Positions 27,039 to 36,069 of a DNA stretch of 64,000 nt are shown piece by piece. Origin of the DNA: Psychroflexus gondwanensis ACAM 44 (GTDB lineage: Bacteria > Bacteroidota > Bacteroidia > Flavobacteriales > Flavobacteriaceae); the NCBI RefSeq assembly GCF_000355905.1, contig NZ_APLF01000011.1, forward strand, positions 18,136 to 82,135, written 5' to 3'. Under the pieces are notes generated by a model. It did not search any database, was not told the DNA's origin, and saw nothing but the letters and a program-made list of their open reading frames with translations. Within the stretch, counting starts at the first letter, position 1. Each line of letters begins with the position of its first letter. Both the position numbers and the translations under genes were made by a program.

Positions 27039-28409
27039 ATGAACACTATAAAAATCCATTTTTTAGGAGCTTCAGAAACAGTAACAGGATCTAAATTTCT
27101 ATTGGAAACTCCTGAGCAAAACATACTTGTAGATTGTGGGATGTTTCAAGGTATAAAAGCCCTTAGAGAGCAAAATTGGCAGGACCTACCTTTTGAGGTT
27201 TCTTCAATTGACGTGGTCTTATTAACCCATGGTCACTTAGACCACACCGGTTATTTGCCAAGACTTGTAAAGCAGGGTTTTAAGGGCAAAATCATCGGGA
27301 CCTTGCCTACGTTGGAAATTACTAAAATTATCCTGTTGGATAGTGCCAAGATCAATGAAGAAGATACAGAACGCGCTAATAAGGAAGATTATACCAAACA
27401 CCATCCAGCTTTACCGTTTTATACCATAAAAGATGCGGAGCGGACTTTAAAGATGTTTAGCTCAACAGAAAAAGATAAATGGTACACACTTTCAGAACAT
27501 ATAAAATTCCGATTCAAATATAATGGACATATCATCGGTGCCACTTTTATTGAGCTAGAGATGTTTGGTGAAATGTTTGTGTTTTCTGGAGATATAGGAA
27601 GACAAGAAGATTTGCTTCTTAGGCCTCCACAAAAGCCTCAACGAGCAGATTACCTGTTTTTAGAAAGCACCTATGGTAATAAGCTTCATCCAAGAGATAG
27701 TGTGTCTGAAAAACTTATAGAACTCATCAACAAAACAGTTCATAATAAGGGGATTTTGATTATTCCATCCTTTGCTGTCGAACGCCTCCAAACCTTAATG
27801 TTTCTGTTATGGAAGCTTCATGATGAACACCGAATTCCAAATATCCCCATTTTTATAGATAGCCCGATGGGTAATAATGTACTTGGTGTTTTTGAACGGT
27901 TTGCAGCTTGGCATAAAATTCCACCTGCCGAATTTTTTGCTATGAAACACCGAATGAATATTATAGCCTCCTATAAAGAAACTTGGGAAACTATAGATGA
28001 CCCTAGACCCAAAATAGTGATTGCAGGCAGCGGTATGGTGACTGGAGGTAGAGTATTGACTTACCTTAAGCAGCTCGTCGATAAGAAAAATACAAGTATT
28101 TTATTGGTGGGATACCAGGCTGAAGGGACTCGTGGTCGACAATTGTTGGAGGGGGCTCATGAATTGAAATTCTACGGAAAATATTACGATGTAAATGCCG
28201 AAGTTCACCATATAGAGAGCTTGTCTGCCCATGCAGATCAGGCCGGTATTTTGGATTGGTTAAGCGAACTCAAAAACACTCCCAAACGTACATTTTTAAT
28301 TCACGGAGAGCCTACAGCTCTTCAAACCCTTAAAGTTAAGATTCAGGATACTTTTTCTTGGGAAGTGACGATTGCAAAACACAATCAAGTTTTGGAAATT
28401 TCGGTCTAA
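27039..28409 (+). CDS. MBL-fold beta-CASP RNA-processing exonuclease family protein
   Basis: The 456-residue protein begins with a metallo-beta-lactamase domain: HFLGASETVTGSKFLLET, metal motif LLTHGHLDHTG (His64, His66, Asp68, His69), NGHIIGA and SGDIGR. It continues with a beta-CASP insert (PSFAVERLQTLMFLL, DSPMG) and MVTGGRVLTYLKQL, HIESLSAHADQ, HGEP motif. This is the CPSF73/RNase J/TTHA0252 group of RNA endo/exonucleases. Its start is 1 bp after the ATP-cone/Mrr stop; a paired nucleic-acid degradation function under stress is inferred. Confidence 0.92.
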   Translation: MNTIKIHFLGASETVTGSKFLLETPEQNILVDCGMFQGIKALREQNWQDLPFEVSSIDVVLLTHGHLDHTGYLPRLVKQGFKGKIIGTLPTLEITKIILLDSAKINEEDTERANKEDYTKHHPALPFYTIKDAERTLKMFSSTEKDKWYTLSEHIKFRFKYNGHIIGATFIELEMFGEMFVFSGDIGRQEDLLLRPPQKPQRADYLFLESTYGNKLHPRDSVSEKLIELINKTVHNKGILIIPSFAVERLQTLMFLLWKLHDEHRIPNIPIFIDSPMGNNVLGVFERFAAWHKIPPAEFFAMKHRMNIIASYKETWETIDDPRPKIVIAGSGMVTGGRVLTYLKQLVDKKNTSILLVGYQAEGTRGRQLLEGAHELKFYGKYYDVNAEVHHIESLSAHADQAGILDWLSELKNTPKRTFLIHGEPTALQTLKVKIQDTFSWEVTIAKHNQVLEISV

Positions 28410-28561
28410 ATCTTTTTAGAAAATCTCTTTATTTCCTTTTTAGTCGAAGAAGCTAAATTGCTTTTAGTAGTCTCAACAGATTATCTATAGCGGTTTAATT
28501 AATTCACCAGGTTGAATTGCTTTTTTAGTTCAATTGGTATTTCAGATAAGTGTCTCTAAAC

Positions 28562-28573
28562 TGATAATTATCA
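28562..28573. promoter_or_regulatory. Fnr-like box upstream of hsp20
   Basis: TGATAATTATCA is a perfect 12-bp palindrome and an exact TGATnnnnATCA match. Its centre is 29.5 bp before TATTTTTA (28597-28604), a -7-like box 35 bp before the hsp20 start. Confidence 0.75.
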
Positions 28574-28638
28574 TTTTTAAACTACTGATTATAAGCTATT
28601 TTTAGGTAAACTAGTAGTAACCCTAAAATTTAAGCCTT

Positions 28639-29085
28639 ATGTCTTTAGTAAACTATAACAGTAGAAGAACTCCGTGGTTTAATGGCGGGGTTGAAAAATG
28701 GTTAGGAAATGAGGAGATCTTTCTCGACACTTTCTTCGACCGAAAAGCCAAATTGCCAGCGATGAATATAAAGGAAAATCCTATTCATTTTGAAATAGAA
28801 TTGGCCGTACCTGGCTTCGATAAGGAGGATATTGAAGTGAGCTTGGAGAACGATATCTTGCATATTCGAGCAGAAAAGAAAAATGAAATGGAAGAGGAAA
28901 ATGAAAATGGCTATACCCATAAGGAGTTTAGTTACCATCCCCTAAAGCCTAAACTTCAGATACCAAAATCGGTCAACCAAAACAAAGAAGTGAAGTCCAA
29001 CTACAAAAATGAAGTGCTCAAACTCCAACTCACCAAAAATGAGGACGCTTCAAAACCAACTAAAAAGAAAATAGAGGTAGTCTGA
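28639..29085 (+). CDS. Hsp20 family small heat-shock protein
   Basis: The 148-residue protein has an alpha-crystallin domain: PAMNIKENPIHFEIELAVPGFDKEDIEVSLENDILHIRAEK, and a truncated C-terminal beta sandwich ending VLKLQLTKNEDASKPTKKKIEV with an I-x-V-like tail. Small Hsps hold unfolding proteins in the cytoplasm. The Fnr-like box at 28562-28573 ties it to the same regulon as the UspA genes, as with hsp20 genes in other oxygen-limitation regulons. Confidence 0.93.
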   Translation: MSLVNYNSRRTPWFNGGVEKWLGNEEIFLDTFFDRKAKLPAMNIKENPIHFEIELAVPGFDKEDIEVSLENDILHIRAEKKNEMEEENENGYTHKEFSYHPLKPKLQIPKSVNQNKEVKSNYKNEVLKLQLTKNEDASKPTKKKIEVV

Positions 29086-29149
29086 AAATATCTCATCGAC
29101 ATAAAAATATAAATGATGCTTTAAAAAAAAGCAGAGCAGAAGTTTTTCC

Positions 29150-29782
29150 ATGAGATATTTAATCGTTTTTATAAGTGTTTTAAGCTTCGCTACTTTTTTG
29201 ATAGGGTGCCGTTCTGCGACACTTATCCATGATTATAAAAACCAAGATATCAAAAGTTTTCAGGCTAGTAGACTACTTGTCGTTGGGATTTCAGCAGATA
29301 AAGAGGCAAGGCAATTGTATGAAACAACACTGGTCGAATCTTTAAAAAAAGAAGGGGTAAATGCTTTAAAAAGCATCACCTTCTTTGAAAACTCCTTTAC
29401 AGACCAAAAGCAATCTCTTCAACAACTTAAAGCCATTGAGAAAAAGTTACTTAGGGCTAGGGTTGATGCCGTCTTATTTACAAAAATCACAAATCGAAAA
29501 GACAGAGTCACTTTGGTAAACGCTTATCAAAACTTCGCACAATCTTATCAAACCTTTAAAAATTACTATTATAATAATCAAAGTGCTTACTTAGAGAATA
29601 AGCATGAACAAGTCTATACCATTGAAACCTCTCTTTTTTGTATTTGCCCCGGACAAGAGCGCGAATTAATATGGCGAGGAGAGATGGAAGTTATAGAGAG
29701 CAAAAGACTAAGTCGAAATATACATCGCTATAAATCTTTACTTTTTAAAACCCTCAAGCAAAAAAAACTAGTATTGAACTGA
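29150..29782 (+). CDS. Hypothetical lipoprotein
   Basis: The 210-residue product has a lipobox signal (VLSFATFLIGCRS, Cys20). The mature part starts with RLLVVGISADKEARQLYETTLVESLKKEGVNALKSI, an alpha/beta layout similar to CsgG/LptE-like or DUF4136-type lipoproteins, but I do not recognise the family. Its stop overlaps the next start by 1 bp (TGATG), so it is coupled to the dehydrogenase gene. Being 64 bp after hsp20, it may be co-transcribed from the Fnr-box promoter. Confidence 0.75.
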   Translation: MRYLIVFISVLSFATFLIGCRSATLIHDYKNQDIKSFQASRLLVVGISADKEARQLYETTLVESLKKEGVNALKSITFFENSFTDQKQSLQQLKAIEKKLLRARVDAVLFTKITNRKDRVTLVNAYQNFAQSYQTFKNYYYNNQSAYLENKHEQVYTIETSLFCICPGQERELIWRGEMEVIESKRLSRNIHRYKSLLFKTLKQKKLVLN

Positions 29783-30771
29783 TGAATGTATTGATTTACA
29801 GTGCGAAGCCTTTCGAAATTTCCTTGATAAAAGAAGAGAATAAAGGTAGGTATGCAGTAAGCTTTACAGAGAAACGGTTAAGCTTAGTTACCGCTAAGCT
29901 AGCTATGAACTATGATGCGATTTCAATCTTCTCTGCAGATGATGCTTCTTCTGAAGTCCTCGAAAAGTTAAAAGCTATGGGGATTCACTACATCACCTTG
30001 AGATCTACGGGACACGATAATATCGATTTGAAAAAGGCAAGGCAGTTAGGCCTTAAAGTGGCTAATGTGCCAAGTTATTCCCCAAATTCTATTGCAGAAC
30101 ACGCTATAGCACTATGTTTGACTTTCAACAGAAAGATTGTTAAGGCACAACACCAAACCTTAGAATATAACTTTCTCTTAGATGATTTGATTGGCTTCAA
30201 TCTACATCAAAAAAAGGTGGGAGTAATGGGAACAGGGAGTATTGGTGAAGTGCTCATCAAAATATTACATGGCTTTGGATGTTCTATTTTAGCAAATGAT
30301 ATACATAAAAATGAACAGTTGATAAAGGATTATAAGGTTCAATACGTCACTAAAGAAGTCATTGCTGAAAGCGCAGATATCATTTTTATATGTTTGCCTC
30401 TCAATAGTAATACTCGTTATCTTATTGATAAAGATTATTTGCATCAGTTGAAAAAGAAACCAGTTCTTATAAATATTGCGAGGGGAGCCATCGTGCATAC
30501 AGAGGAACTTTTAAAAGCTTTGGACGCCAATGTGATAAGCGGTTATGCCACGGATGTATACGAATTTGAACACGGGGTGTTTTTTTATGACCGTTCTAAG
30601 GAGATACCCGAAGATCCAATATTACACCAACTGCTTTGTCATTCTAAAACACTAGTCACCCCACATCAAGGCTTTGCGACTAATGAAGCTTTACAAGCTA
30701 TTATTTCAACAACTTTTAAAAACTTGAACGCTTGGGAAGCAGGAAAAGATTCTGCTTATGAATTGTCCTAA
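29782..30771 (+). CDS. ldhA: D-2-hydroxyacid dehydrogenase (D-lactate dehydrogenase type)
   Basis: The 329-residue protein has the D-LDH layout: catalytic-domain start MNVLIYSAKPFEISLI, RSTGHDNIDLKKARQLGLKVANVPSYSPNSIAEHAIAL, Rossmann GVMGTGSIGEVL, ICLPLNSNTRYLI, NIARGAIVHTEELL (Arg), VYEFE (Glu) and TPHQGF (His). It should reduce pyruvate to D-lactate with NADH, a fermentative reaction that fits low-oxygen control. It is coupled to the lipoprotein gene upstream and ends convergently with uspA, overlapping it by 4 bp. Confidence 0.9.
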   Translation: MNVLIYSAKPFEISLIKEENKGRYAVSFTEKRLSLVTAKLAMNYDAISIFSADDASSEVLEKLKAMGIHYITLRSTGHDNIDLKKARQLGLKVANVPSYSPNSIAEHAIALCLTFNRKIVKAQHQTLEYNFLLDDLIGFNLHQKKVGVMGTGSIGEVLIKILHGFGCSILANDIHKNEQLIKDYKVQYVTKEVIAESADIIFICLPLNSNTRYLIDKDYLHQLKKKPVLINIARGAIVHTEELLKALDANVISGYATDVYEFEHGVFFYDRSKEIPEDPILHQLLCHSKTLVTPHQGFATNEALQAIISTTFKNLNAWEAGKDSAYELS

Positions 30772-31622
30772 TTATCCTTGTGAAGAAATAGTAATGGGAT
30801 AAGAGTTCCGTAAGCTAATTGCGAAGTGTCTGAGCCAAAGAATAAGCGCTTAAGGAAAGTTTCCTTTTCAATACTTACAGCATGAAGGTCTATTTTCAAT
30901 AGTTGTGTAGTCGTATTTAAGACGATCAATCCAGGGATGGTGTTGAGGTGAAAGTAGGTGTAGGGATAATCTTGAAAAAGCTTTTGGATACTTTGGTTAT
31001 CTTCTTTTTCACTTGCTTCTGTTTGGCTGGTATCATCTAATTGGAGAACATTGAGTTGACACTTATGCATAGTTAAGATGTCCTTGAAAATATCTATCCC
31101 CTTAAAGGTCAATTTCTCCTCATCTTGCATAGAGAATAAGACTTCTTTAATACTTGAGTATGAATAATGTTCTGGGACCGTGAGTGTTGGGCAATCGACG
31201 TATCTTATCACTTGTAATGTATTACTCCCGAAAATCACCTCCGAGGCATCTGAGGCGCCGTTATTGCCCATTATGATGAGGTCTATAGCATTAAGCTCAA
31301 CGGCTTGCTTGATGGCCGATACAAAATCATCATAATCAAACAATTCATGAAAAGTATAGGCTTGAGATTTGGTTTTTTTACTCAAAGCTTTGACTAAATT
31401 GTGAATTAAAGCTTTATTATTTTTTGAGATGCTGTCGTAAACGCTATCACTTTGTGAACCTGCAACGAGATCCGCAGTGATGTATTCTGACGACTTTTGA
31501 ATATTGAGGATGTAGAAATGGCACTCTTCATTTTCGAAAAATTTCATCGCATATTCTATTGCGTTCTTAGAATTTTTTGAAAAGTCTGTAGGTAAAAGGA
31601 TGTTTTTCATTTGTTGAAACAT
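30768..31622 (-). CDS. Universal stress protein (UspA family)
   Basis: A 284-residue tandem-Usp protein; MKNILLPTDFSKNSKNAIEYAMKFF begins at residue 5, so ATG 31608-31610 is an alternative start. The loop MGNNGASDASEVIFGSNTLQVIRYVDCPTLTVP fits G-x-x-G-(9)-G-S. Its promoter has a one-mismatch Fnr-like box at 31663-31674 with a -7-like box TACTTTTA (31633-31640, minus) at the same spacing as the others, so it probably belongs to the same regulon although it faces the other way. Confidence 0.9.
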   Translation of the reverse strand: MFQQMKNILLPTDFSKNSKNAIEYAMKFFENEECHFYILNIQKSSEYITADLVAGSQSDSVYDSISKNNKALIHNLVKALSKKTKSQAYTFHELFDYDDFVSAIKQAVELNAIDLIIMGNNGASDASEVIFGSNTLQVIRYVDCPTLTVPEHYSYSSIKEVLFSMQDEEKLTFKGIDIFKDILTMHKCQLNVLQLDDTSQTEASEKEDNQSIQKLFQDYPYTYFHLNTIPGLIVLNTTTQLLKIDLHAVSIEKETFLKRLFFGSDTSQLAYGTLIPLLFLHKDN

Positions 31623-31662
31623 TTATACTATATAAAAGTACTATTTAAAATTTAGCTACACA

Positions 31663-31674
31663 TGATAATAGTCA
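31663..31674 (-). promoter_or_regulatory. Degenerate Fnr-like box upstream of the leftward uspA
   Basis: On the minus strand TGACTATTATCA differs from TGATnnnnATCA at one position. Its centre is 28.5 bp before TACTTTTA at 31640-31633 (minus strand), matching the geometry of the four rightward promoters. Confidence 0.55.
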
Positions 31675-31721
31675 GTGAAGAATAGAATCTTAAATCGAAA
31701 TTTGTCCTCAGTGTATAATGT

Positions 31722-31755
31722 AAAACCCAGGTAGAGTAGGTTCTACCTGGGTTTT
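31722..31755 (-). terminator. Terminator of the dabB-dabA operon
   Basis: Arms 31722-31735 (AAAACCCAGGTAGA) and 31742-31755 form a 14-bp perfect stem with a 6-base loop; the leftward transcript ends in TTTT. It lies about 100 bp after the dabA stop. Confidence 0.85.
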
Positions 31756-31852
31756 TGTATGATCCTTTGGAAAGTTTGGCTAATTCCAACATGGATCATA
31801 ATTAACAAGAAATAACTCTGTAAAAAGGACATTCATAATAGAGGTTATTTTG

Positions 31853-34186
31853 CTAATTGAGGATTGCTTCTTGAGTCGAGGCAACCCAATTCATACCCTT
31901 TTGGTAACGAACGATAACATTTTTATCGGTTGGGTCCATCACCAAGAGGTAAATCCATTCATTATCTAATAGGGATTTTAAATTTTCATTTTTGTTTAAA
32001 ATTTCTTGTATTCTTTGCTTCGGAGCTTGAATTAAGACCGAAAGTCGCAGGGGTTGATGGTAGGCTTTTTCATCGGTTTCATTTACCGACTGCAGAGGAA
32101 GACCAATCTTTAGATCTCCGCCGTTTCCTTGGACTACCCCAAACTTACCCGTGATATTATGAGTAATTTTAGAGCCTCCTCCGTAGGTTTCGTTATCGAC
32201 AGATGAGAAATAATAGTGATTGTTGATCCATTGTGTAACGACCATAGGGCCTTGCATAATCCCTTCTAAGGCACCACCTGTTGTATCCAGTTCCCAGTTA
32301 TAAGAATGAAGAAAACAATTGCCGTTCAAGTTCATCGTTTTGGTAAGTGAACGAGGACCTACAATAAACCCTGCGTTTTTCGCTAAACCCCATTCTGGAC
32401 GTGTTTCAGACCAATCGTTTGTTTTTTTATGTGCTGCCTTTACACTACCCAATCCTGAGCCTAAACGCTCTTCAGTAGCAGTTTGCTGGGCACGTTGCAA
32501 ATCGATTTTCAATCGATCTAATTTTTCTTTATGAGAGTTTGGAACTTCAGAATCGAACACTACGATTTCATCTGTGGTGGTGTTGTGCTCTGCTCCAATG
32601 AAGACGGTTTCTTTTGGGATAGTGATTCCTTCTTCCTCTTTTAATAGAGTTCTAACTTCAGGAAGGTTAGCTAATTTAGCCAGCATTCTTGCATTATGCC
32701 TCCCTGGACTAGCTGCACAGGCGCCGCAATCCAAACTTGATCCAAATGGATTATTAGCTGAATGGCTGCCGTGTCCCACAAAAAGAACTAGTGGTGAAAA
32801 CTGTCTCCATCCCATAAGAGCGAAGGCGGATTTTACAATAGCTACTTTTTCTTCTATGGGGATCCCATCGTCCGACGTATCTTTATTTTCAATGGGGTTG
32901 ATCTTAGGCTCACAGCTCCCTTCGTGGGATAGTTTATTATCCTTATCAGGATGGTATAATTGTCCTGGAATTAGGGTGCGAGCAAGTAAAGAAATTCCAT
33001 AAAAAACACCTGAACCTTCTACATAACCAAAAGCTGAGGGGAGCATGTTTTTCATGCGTTTCAAAAAGTAATCGGTGAATTTTTGGGTTTCCAGTCGTTT
33101 TTTATAGGCCGTCAATTCATGGCCTTTATCGGCTTGAGCAAATTCTGATACCGAATATGCAGAATTTAAAATAGGAGGGCATGATTTTCTGATGATCTCA
33201 TTATCCAAAGGCTTATAGTCCATGGCGATTCCAAAAAAACCTGCGTAACCGAAGGTTTCATAATGGCCTTTAGATTCCACGTTTCTCCGGATTAGCTCAG
33301 ACCGGGTATCGATGCAGAACACAAGTTGAGCCTCTGGAAGGGCATTCACTTTTTTCTCTTTGGGTTTATTTTTCAGGCCAGTTTCTAGTTTGTTTTGCCA
33401 GCTTTTTTCCCAAGCTTTTAGCCAAACATAGGAGAGGTCTATTGAAGAATTCCTATTTTCTGGATTGGGTTTAGTTGGAAGTATGTTGGCATCGATGTGG
33501 TTGGCTATCCATAAACGAACGGCTAAGTAATCTTCGAGCGTGATTTTACAATTTTGCTGCCAGATCGAATTTTCTTCTGCTCTATATTTTATATATCCAG
33601 TCCAGCCAGGTAAAGCAGCTAAGTGACTTTGAATAATCGTAAGACACTCTTCTTCAGAATACTTTTCTAAAATTTGAAGCAGAACCTCTTCACTAGTTTT
33701 AGGAATTTCAGATATAGATCGCACACGAACTTGGTTATCGTATGGAATCAAGTGTCTCCAAGCATCAAAAAAACCTTCGCTTTTATTGGGGAGTTCCCAT
33801 TCTGCTAGCCCTTCATCGAGGAAAGCCATGAGCCATTTCAAAACCATCCGGTCCAAGTCGCCATTGGTATTTTGGGTTGGCTCGGACTTGTGAGAAGCCA
33901 TTTCAGTAAGGCACTCTTCTGGAGATTGTTTTATATGATGTTCAGATAGAAGCGCGATTAATTCTTCGTTGTTTATTTCTCCTTGTTCCCAAGCTTCACG
34001 AAATACTGATGCCTTCGGGAAGGATTTCCCCCCGAGTAAGTGTTCAGCATCTCCTGCAGCTTTTTTGAAGTGAGCCTTCTCATAACCCGATAATGGATTT
34101 GAAGTCACAAAAGAATATAACGGCCAGGTTTTACCTACTACTCTGGAAGCTGTCTCAATCGTGTTTTGAAGCTGTTCTTTTGTCAT
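31853..34186 (-). CDS. dabA: DabA-type inorganic carbon transporter subunit (DUF2309)
   Basis: The 777-residue protein belongs to DUF2309/DabA. It shows the beta-carbonic-anhydrase-like zinc site: Cys and Asp in QLVFCIDTRSELIRR (about residue 305-318) and, near residue 470-495, His and Cys in LFVGHGSHSANNPFGSSLDCGACA. The N-terminus (SYVTSNPLSGYEK-like region) and ITHNITGKFGVVQGNGGDLKIGLPLQS are typical. DabA is thought to hydrate CO2 vectorially to bicarbonate in the cytoplasm, driven by the cation gradient through DabB. The DabB gene lies 4 bp upstream. It is slightly shorter than many homologs but complete. Confidence 0.92.
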   Translation of the reverse strand: MTKEQLQNTIETASRVVGKTWPLYSFVTSNPLSGYEKAHFKKAAGDAEHLLGGKSFPKASVFREAWEQGEINNEELIALLSEHHIKQSPEECLTEMASHKSEPTQNTNGDLDRMVLKWLMAFLDEGLAEWELPNKSEGFFDAWRHLIPYDNQVRVRSISEIPKTSEEVLLQILEKYSEEECLTIIQSHLAALPGWTGYIKYRAEENSIWQQNCKITLEDYLAVRLWIANHIDANILPTKPNPENRNSSIDLSYVWLKAWEKSWQNKLETGLKNKPKEKKVNALPEAQLVFCIDTRSELIRRNVESKGHYETFGYAGFFGIAMDYKPLDNEIIRKSCPPILNSAYSVSEFAQADKGHELTAYKKRLETQKFTDYFLKRMKNMLPSAFGYVEGSGVFYGISLLARTLIPGQLYHPDKDNKLSHEGSCEPKINPIENKDTSDDGIPIEEKVAIVKSAFALMGWRQFSPLVLFVGHGSHSANNPFGSSLDCGACAASPGRHNARMLAKLANLPEVRTLLKEEEGITIPKETVFIGAEHNTTTDEIVVFDSEVPNSHKEKLDRLKIDLQRAQQTATEERLGSGLGSVKAAHKKTNDWSETRPEWGLAKNAGFIVGPRSLTKTMNLNGNCFLHSYNWELDTTGGALEGIMQGPMVVTQWINNHYYFSSVDNETYGGGSKITHNITGKFGVVQGNGGDLKIGLPLQSVNETDEKAYHQPLRLSVLIQAPKQRIQEILNKNENLKSLLDNEWIYLLVMDPTDKNVIVRYQKGMNWVASTQEAILN

Positions 34187-34190
34187 TTTA

Positions 34191-35669
34191 TTACTTTTTG
34201 TAAGTGAGGACTGTTTTATGATGAGGCTGAGACAAGTTGAGCAGCTTAACGTAGAGCCATGGTATTTTTCTGTACACTCCCAATTTCATAATAAAGAAAC
34301 CGAGTAGGAAGATGATACCGAAAGTGATTTGTAACACGGTTAGAGAATGCGGGACTTCAATCATTGGCATTTCTATCATGATCGAGGTAACTACATTAAA
34401 TAAAAGTGCATAAAGTCCTATCCCAGCTATAAATACTGCACTGGGTACTATTACTTTTTGTACAAATGTGAGACTTTGTTCTTTCACAATATTGTAGGTG
34501 GCTTGCCCAACGGTAATGGCGACGATAAGCGTTAAAAATATACTGCTATCGGTTAAGTTGGTTTTTCCTGTAAGTAAAGTAAATAACCCAGCACCTAGCG
34601 CTCCGAAAATCAATACCACTACAATTTGCATTGGATTGATTTTAAGGTCTATTGGCTTTCGAGGGGCGTTATTTGCAATTTCTTCTCCAGAAGATAAAAA
34701 TAGATAGGCTTTATAGAAGCCGTGTAAGATCAAGTGGACCACTGCAGCATTAAAAAAGCCGAGTCCGCATTGCATAATCATAAATCCCATTTGGGCGATG
34801 GTAGAACAAGCCAATTTCTGCTTAACATTTACCTGAAGTAATTTTGTGAACTGCGCTATGATAGCGGTCAGTCCTCCGATGATAAAAATAAGAGTTAAGG
34901 TGTTGGAGGCAATGACTACTGTGGAAAACAAGGCCAATAATATCCCCGAACCATTTACAAAACCTGCATGCATCAATGCAGAGGCTGGAGTTGGAGCAGT
35001 CATTGCAGAAAGCAGCCAACGGTGAAAGGGATAAATAGCCGACTGTATAATGGCAGCTGTGATGATAAGTAGAGCGGCAATAAGAAGAAAATAAAAGGGT
35101 ATTGACTCTAAATTATCGACAATGCCTGATAATGTATAGTGATTGGTTAAAAAGGCAAGCAAAATAACCCCAATACTCAAAAGCAGCGTTCCTGCTAGGA
35201 AAAACTTTTGAGAAAACTTTTGAGCCTCTCTGGCCTCTCCCCAATCTGAATTGACGCCTATCAGTCTTGCCATAAAAACACCCATGGCAAACCAAGATAG
35301 CAATAGAGCTAAAATATGATTCGACATGACGAAGACCATAACAGACCCCGTAAATCCCAAACTTAATAAGGTGAAGCGCTTGTGATACTTAAAGCCTTTG
35401 AGGTAATTTTTGGAATAAGTGCTTACAATTGCACTGAAAAAAGTGACAGTCGCCCAGATGAGAAGTGTAAATCCATTGATTCTGAAGGTATCAGTCCAAT
35501 TCCATTGAGGTGTCTCGATCTGGTAATAGATAAGTGCACCCAAACTGGCTAGAAATAAGAGCCAAAGTAGGGGAGCAGCAATTTTAGAAATAACAGGATT
35601 TGAAGAGGTTTTAACAGGAGAGGTTAAAACTGATGGTGTTAGTGTGTTTGAGCTGGTATTCAAAGCCAT
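34191..35669 (-). CDS. dabB: DabB-type membrane subunit (NADH-quinone oxidoreductase L-like)
   Basis: This 492-residue membrane protein has about 13 hydrophobic spans and the proton-channel-like core of NuoL/MrpA: YPFHRWLLSAMTAPTPASALMHAGFVNGSGILLALFS and STIAQMGFMIMQCGLGFFNAAVVHLILHGFYKAYLFLSSG, with the conserved Lys and His. In the DAB system it is the cation-translocating partner of DabA. It is 4 bp upstream of dabA and 67 bp after the small coiled-coil gene. A respiratory complex role is unlikely because no nuo neighbours are present. Confidence 0.9.
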   Translation of the reverse strand: MALNTSSNTLTPSVLTSPVKTSSNPVISKIAAPLLWLLFLASLGALIYYQIETPQWNWTDTFRINGFTLLIWATVTFFSAIVSTYSKNYLKGFKYHKRFTLLSLGFTGSVMVFVMSNHILALLLSWFAMGVFMARLIGVNSDWGEAREAQKFSQKFFLAGTLLLSIGVILLAFLTNHYTLSGIVDNLESIPFYFLLIAALLIITAAIIQSAIYPFHRWLLSAMTAPTPASALMHAGFVNGSGILLALFSTVVIASNTLTLIFIIGGLTAIIAQFTKLLQVNVKQKLACSTIAQMGFMIMQCGLGFFNAAVVHLILHGFYKAYLFLSSGEEIANNAPRKPIDLKINPMQIVVVLIFGALGAGLFTLLTGKTNLTDSSIFLTLIVAITVGQATYNIVKEQSLTFVQKVIVPSAVFIAGIGLYALLFNVVTSIMIEMPMIEVPHSLTVLQITFGIIFLLGFFIMKLGVYRKIPWLYVKLLNLSQPHHKTVLTYKK

Positions 35670-35736
35670 TTATATAAATTTCAAGTTAAAGTTGAATATG
35701 AAAGTTGGGTAAAAGCTTTATCCTTTTTGTTTTAAG

Positions 35737-36045
35737 CTAATCGGCTATACTCAAATTCAAAATGCCGTTAATTTTTAAATTCTTTCCTTTTGCCTTTAGT
35801 TTAGCAATAAATTCTTCCGCAAGTCTTTTTTCTTTTTCCAATTCGTTTATGCGATTGCTTAACGGCTTTGGGTCATTGTTATGATCTCTTTCCCAAAGTT
35901 GCAGACCTTCTATCTTGTGGTAGTTGATTTTCTGGTTAATCAAAGCAGAGATAATGTCAGAAGCTTGAGAGGGTGTGAACTCGCCATCGACCAACTGGAT
36001 GTTTTGTACTTTGACTTCCTTTGAAATTGTATTTTTTGTTTCCAT
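35737..36045 (-). CDS. Small coiled-coil protein upstream of dabB
   Basis: I chose ATG 36043-36045 (METKNTISKEVKVQNIQLVDGEFTPSQASDII), giving 102 residues; a longer frame reaches 36069. The central part, EFTPSQASDIISALINQKINYHKIEGLQLWERDHNNDPKPLSNRINELEKEKRLAEEFIAKL, is helical. The family is widespread in flavobacteria as I recall, without known function. As first gene of the leftward unit and divergent from the LysR gene, it is probably co-regulated with dabB-dabA. Confidence 0.7.
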   Translation of the reverse strand: METKNTISKEVKVQNIQLVDGEFTPSQASDIISALINQKINYHKIEGLQLWERDHNNDPKPLSNRINELEKEKRLAEEFIAKLKAKGKNLKINGILNLSIAD

Positions 36046-36069
36046 AGGTTTTGATGATAAAATGATCAC

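Noticed and set aside
31930..33002. Several open frames antisense to dabA and other genes of the dab unit
   Set aside because: They are mirror translations of a conserved protein and carry no ribosome-binding site or family signature.
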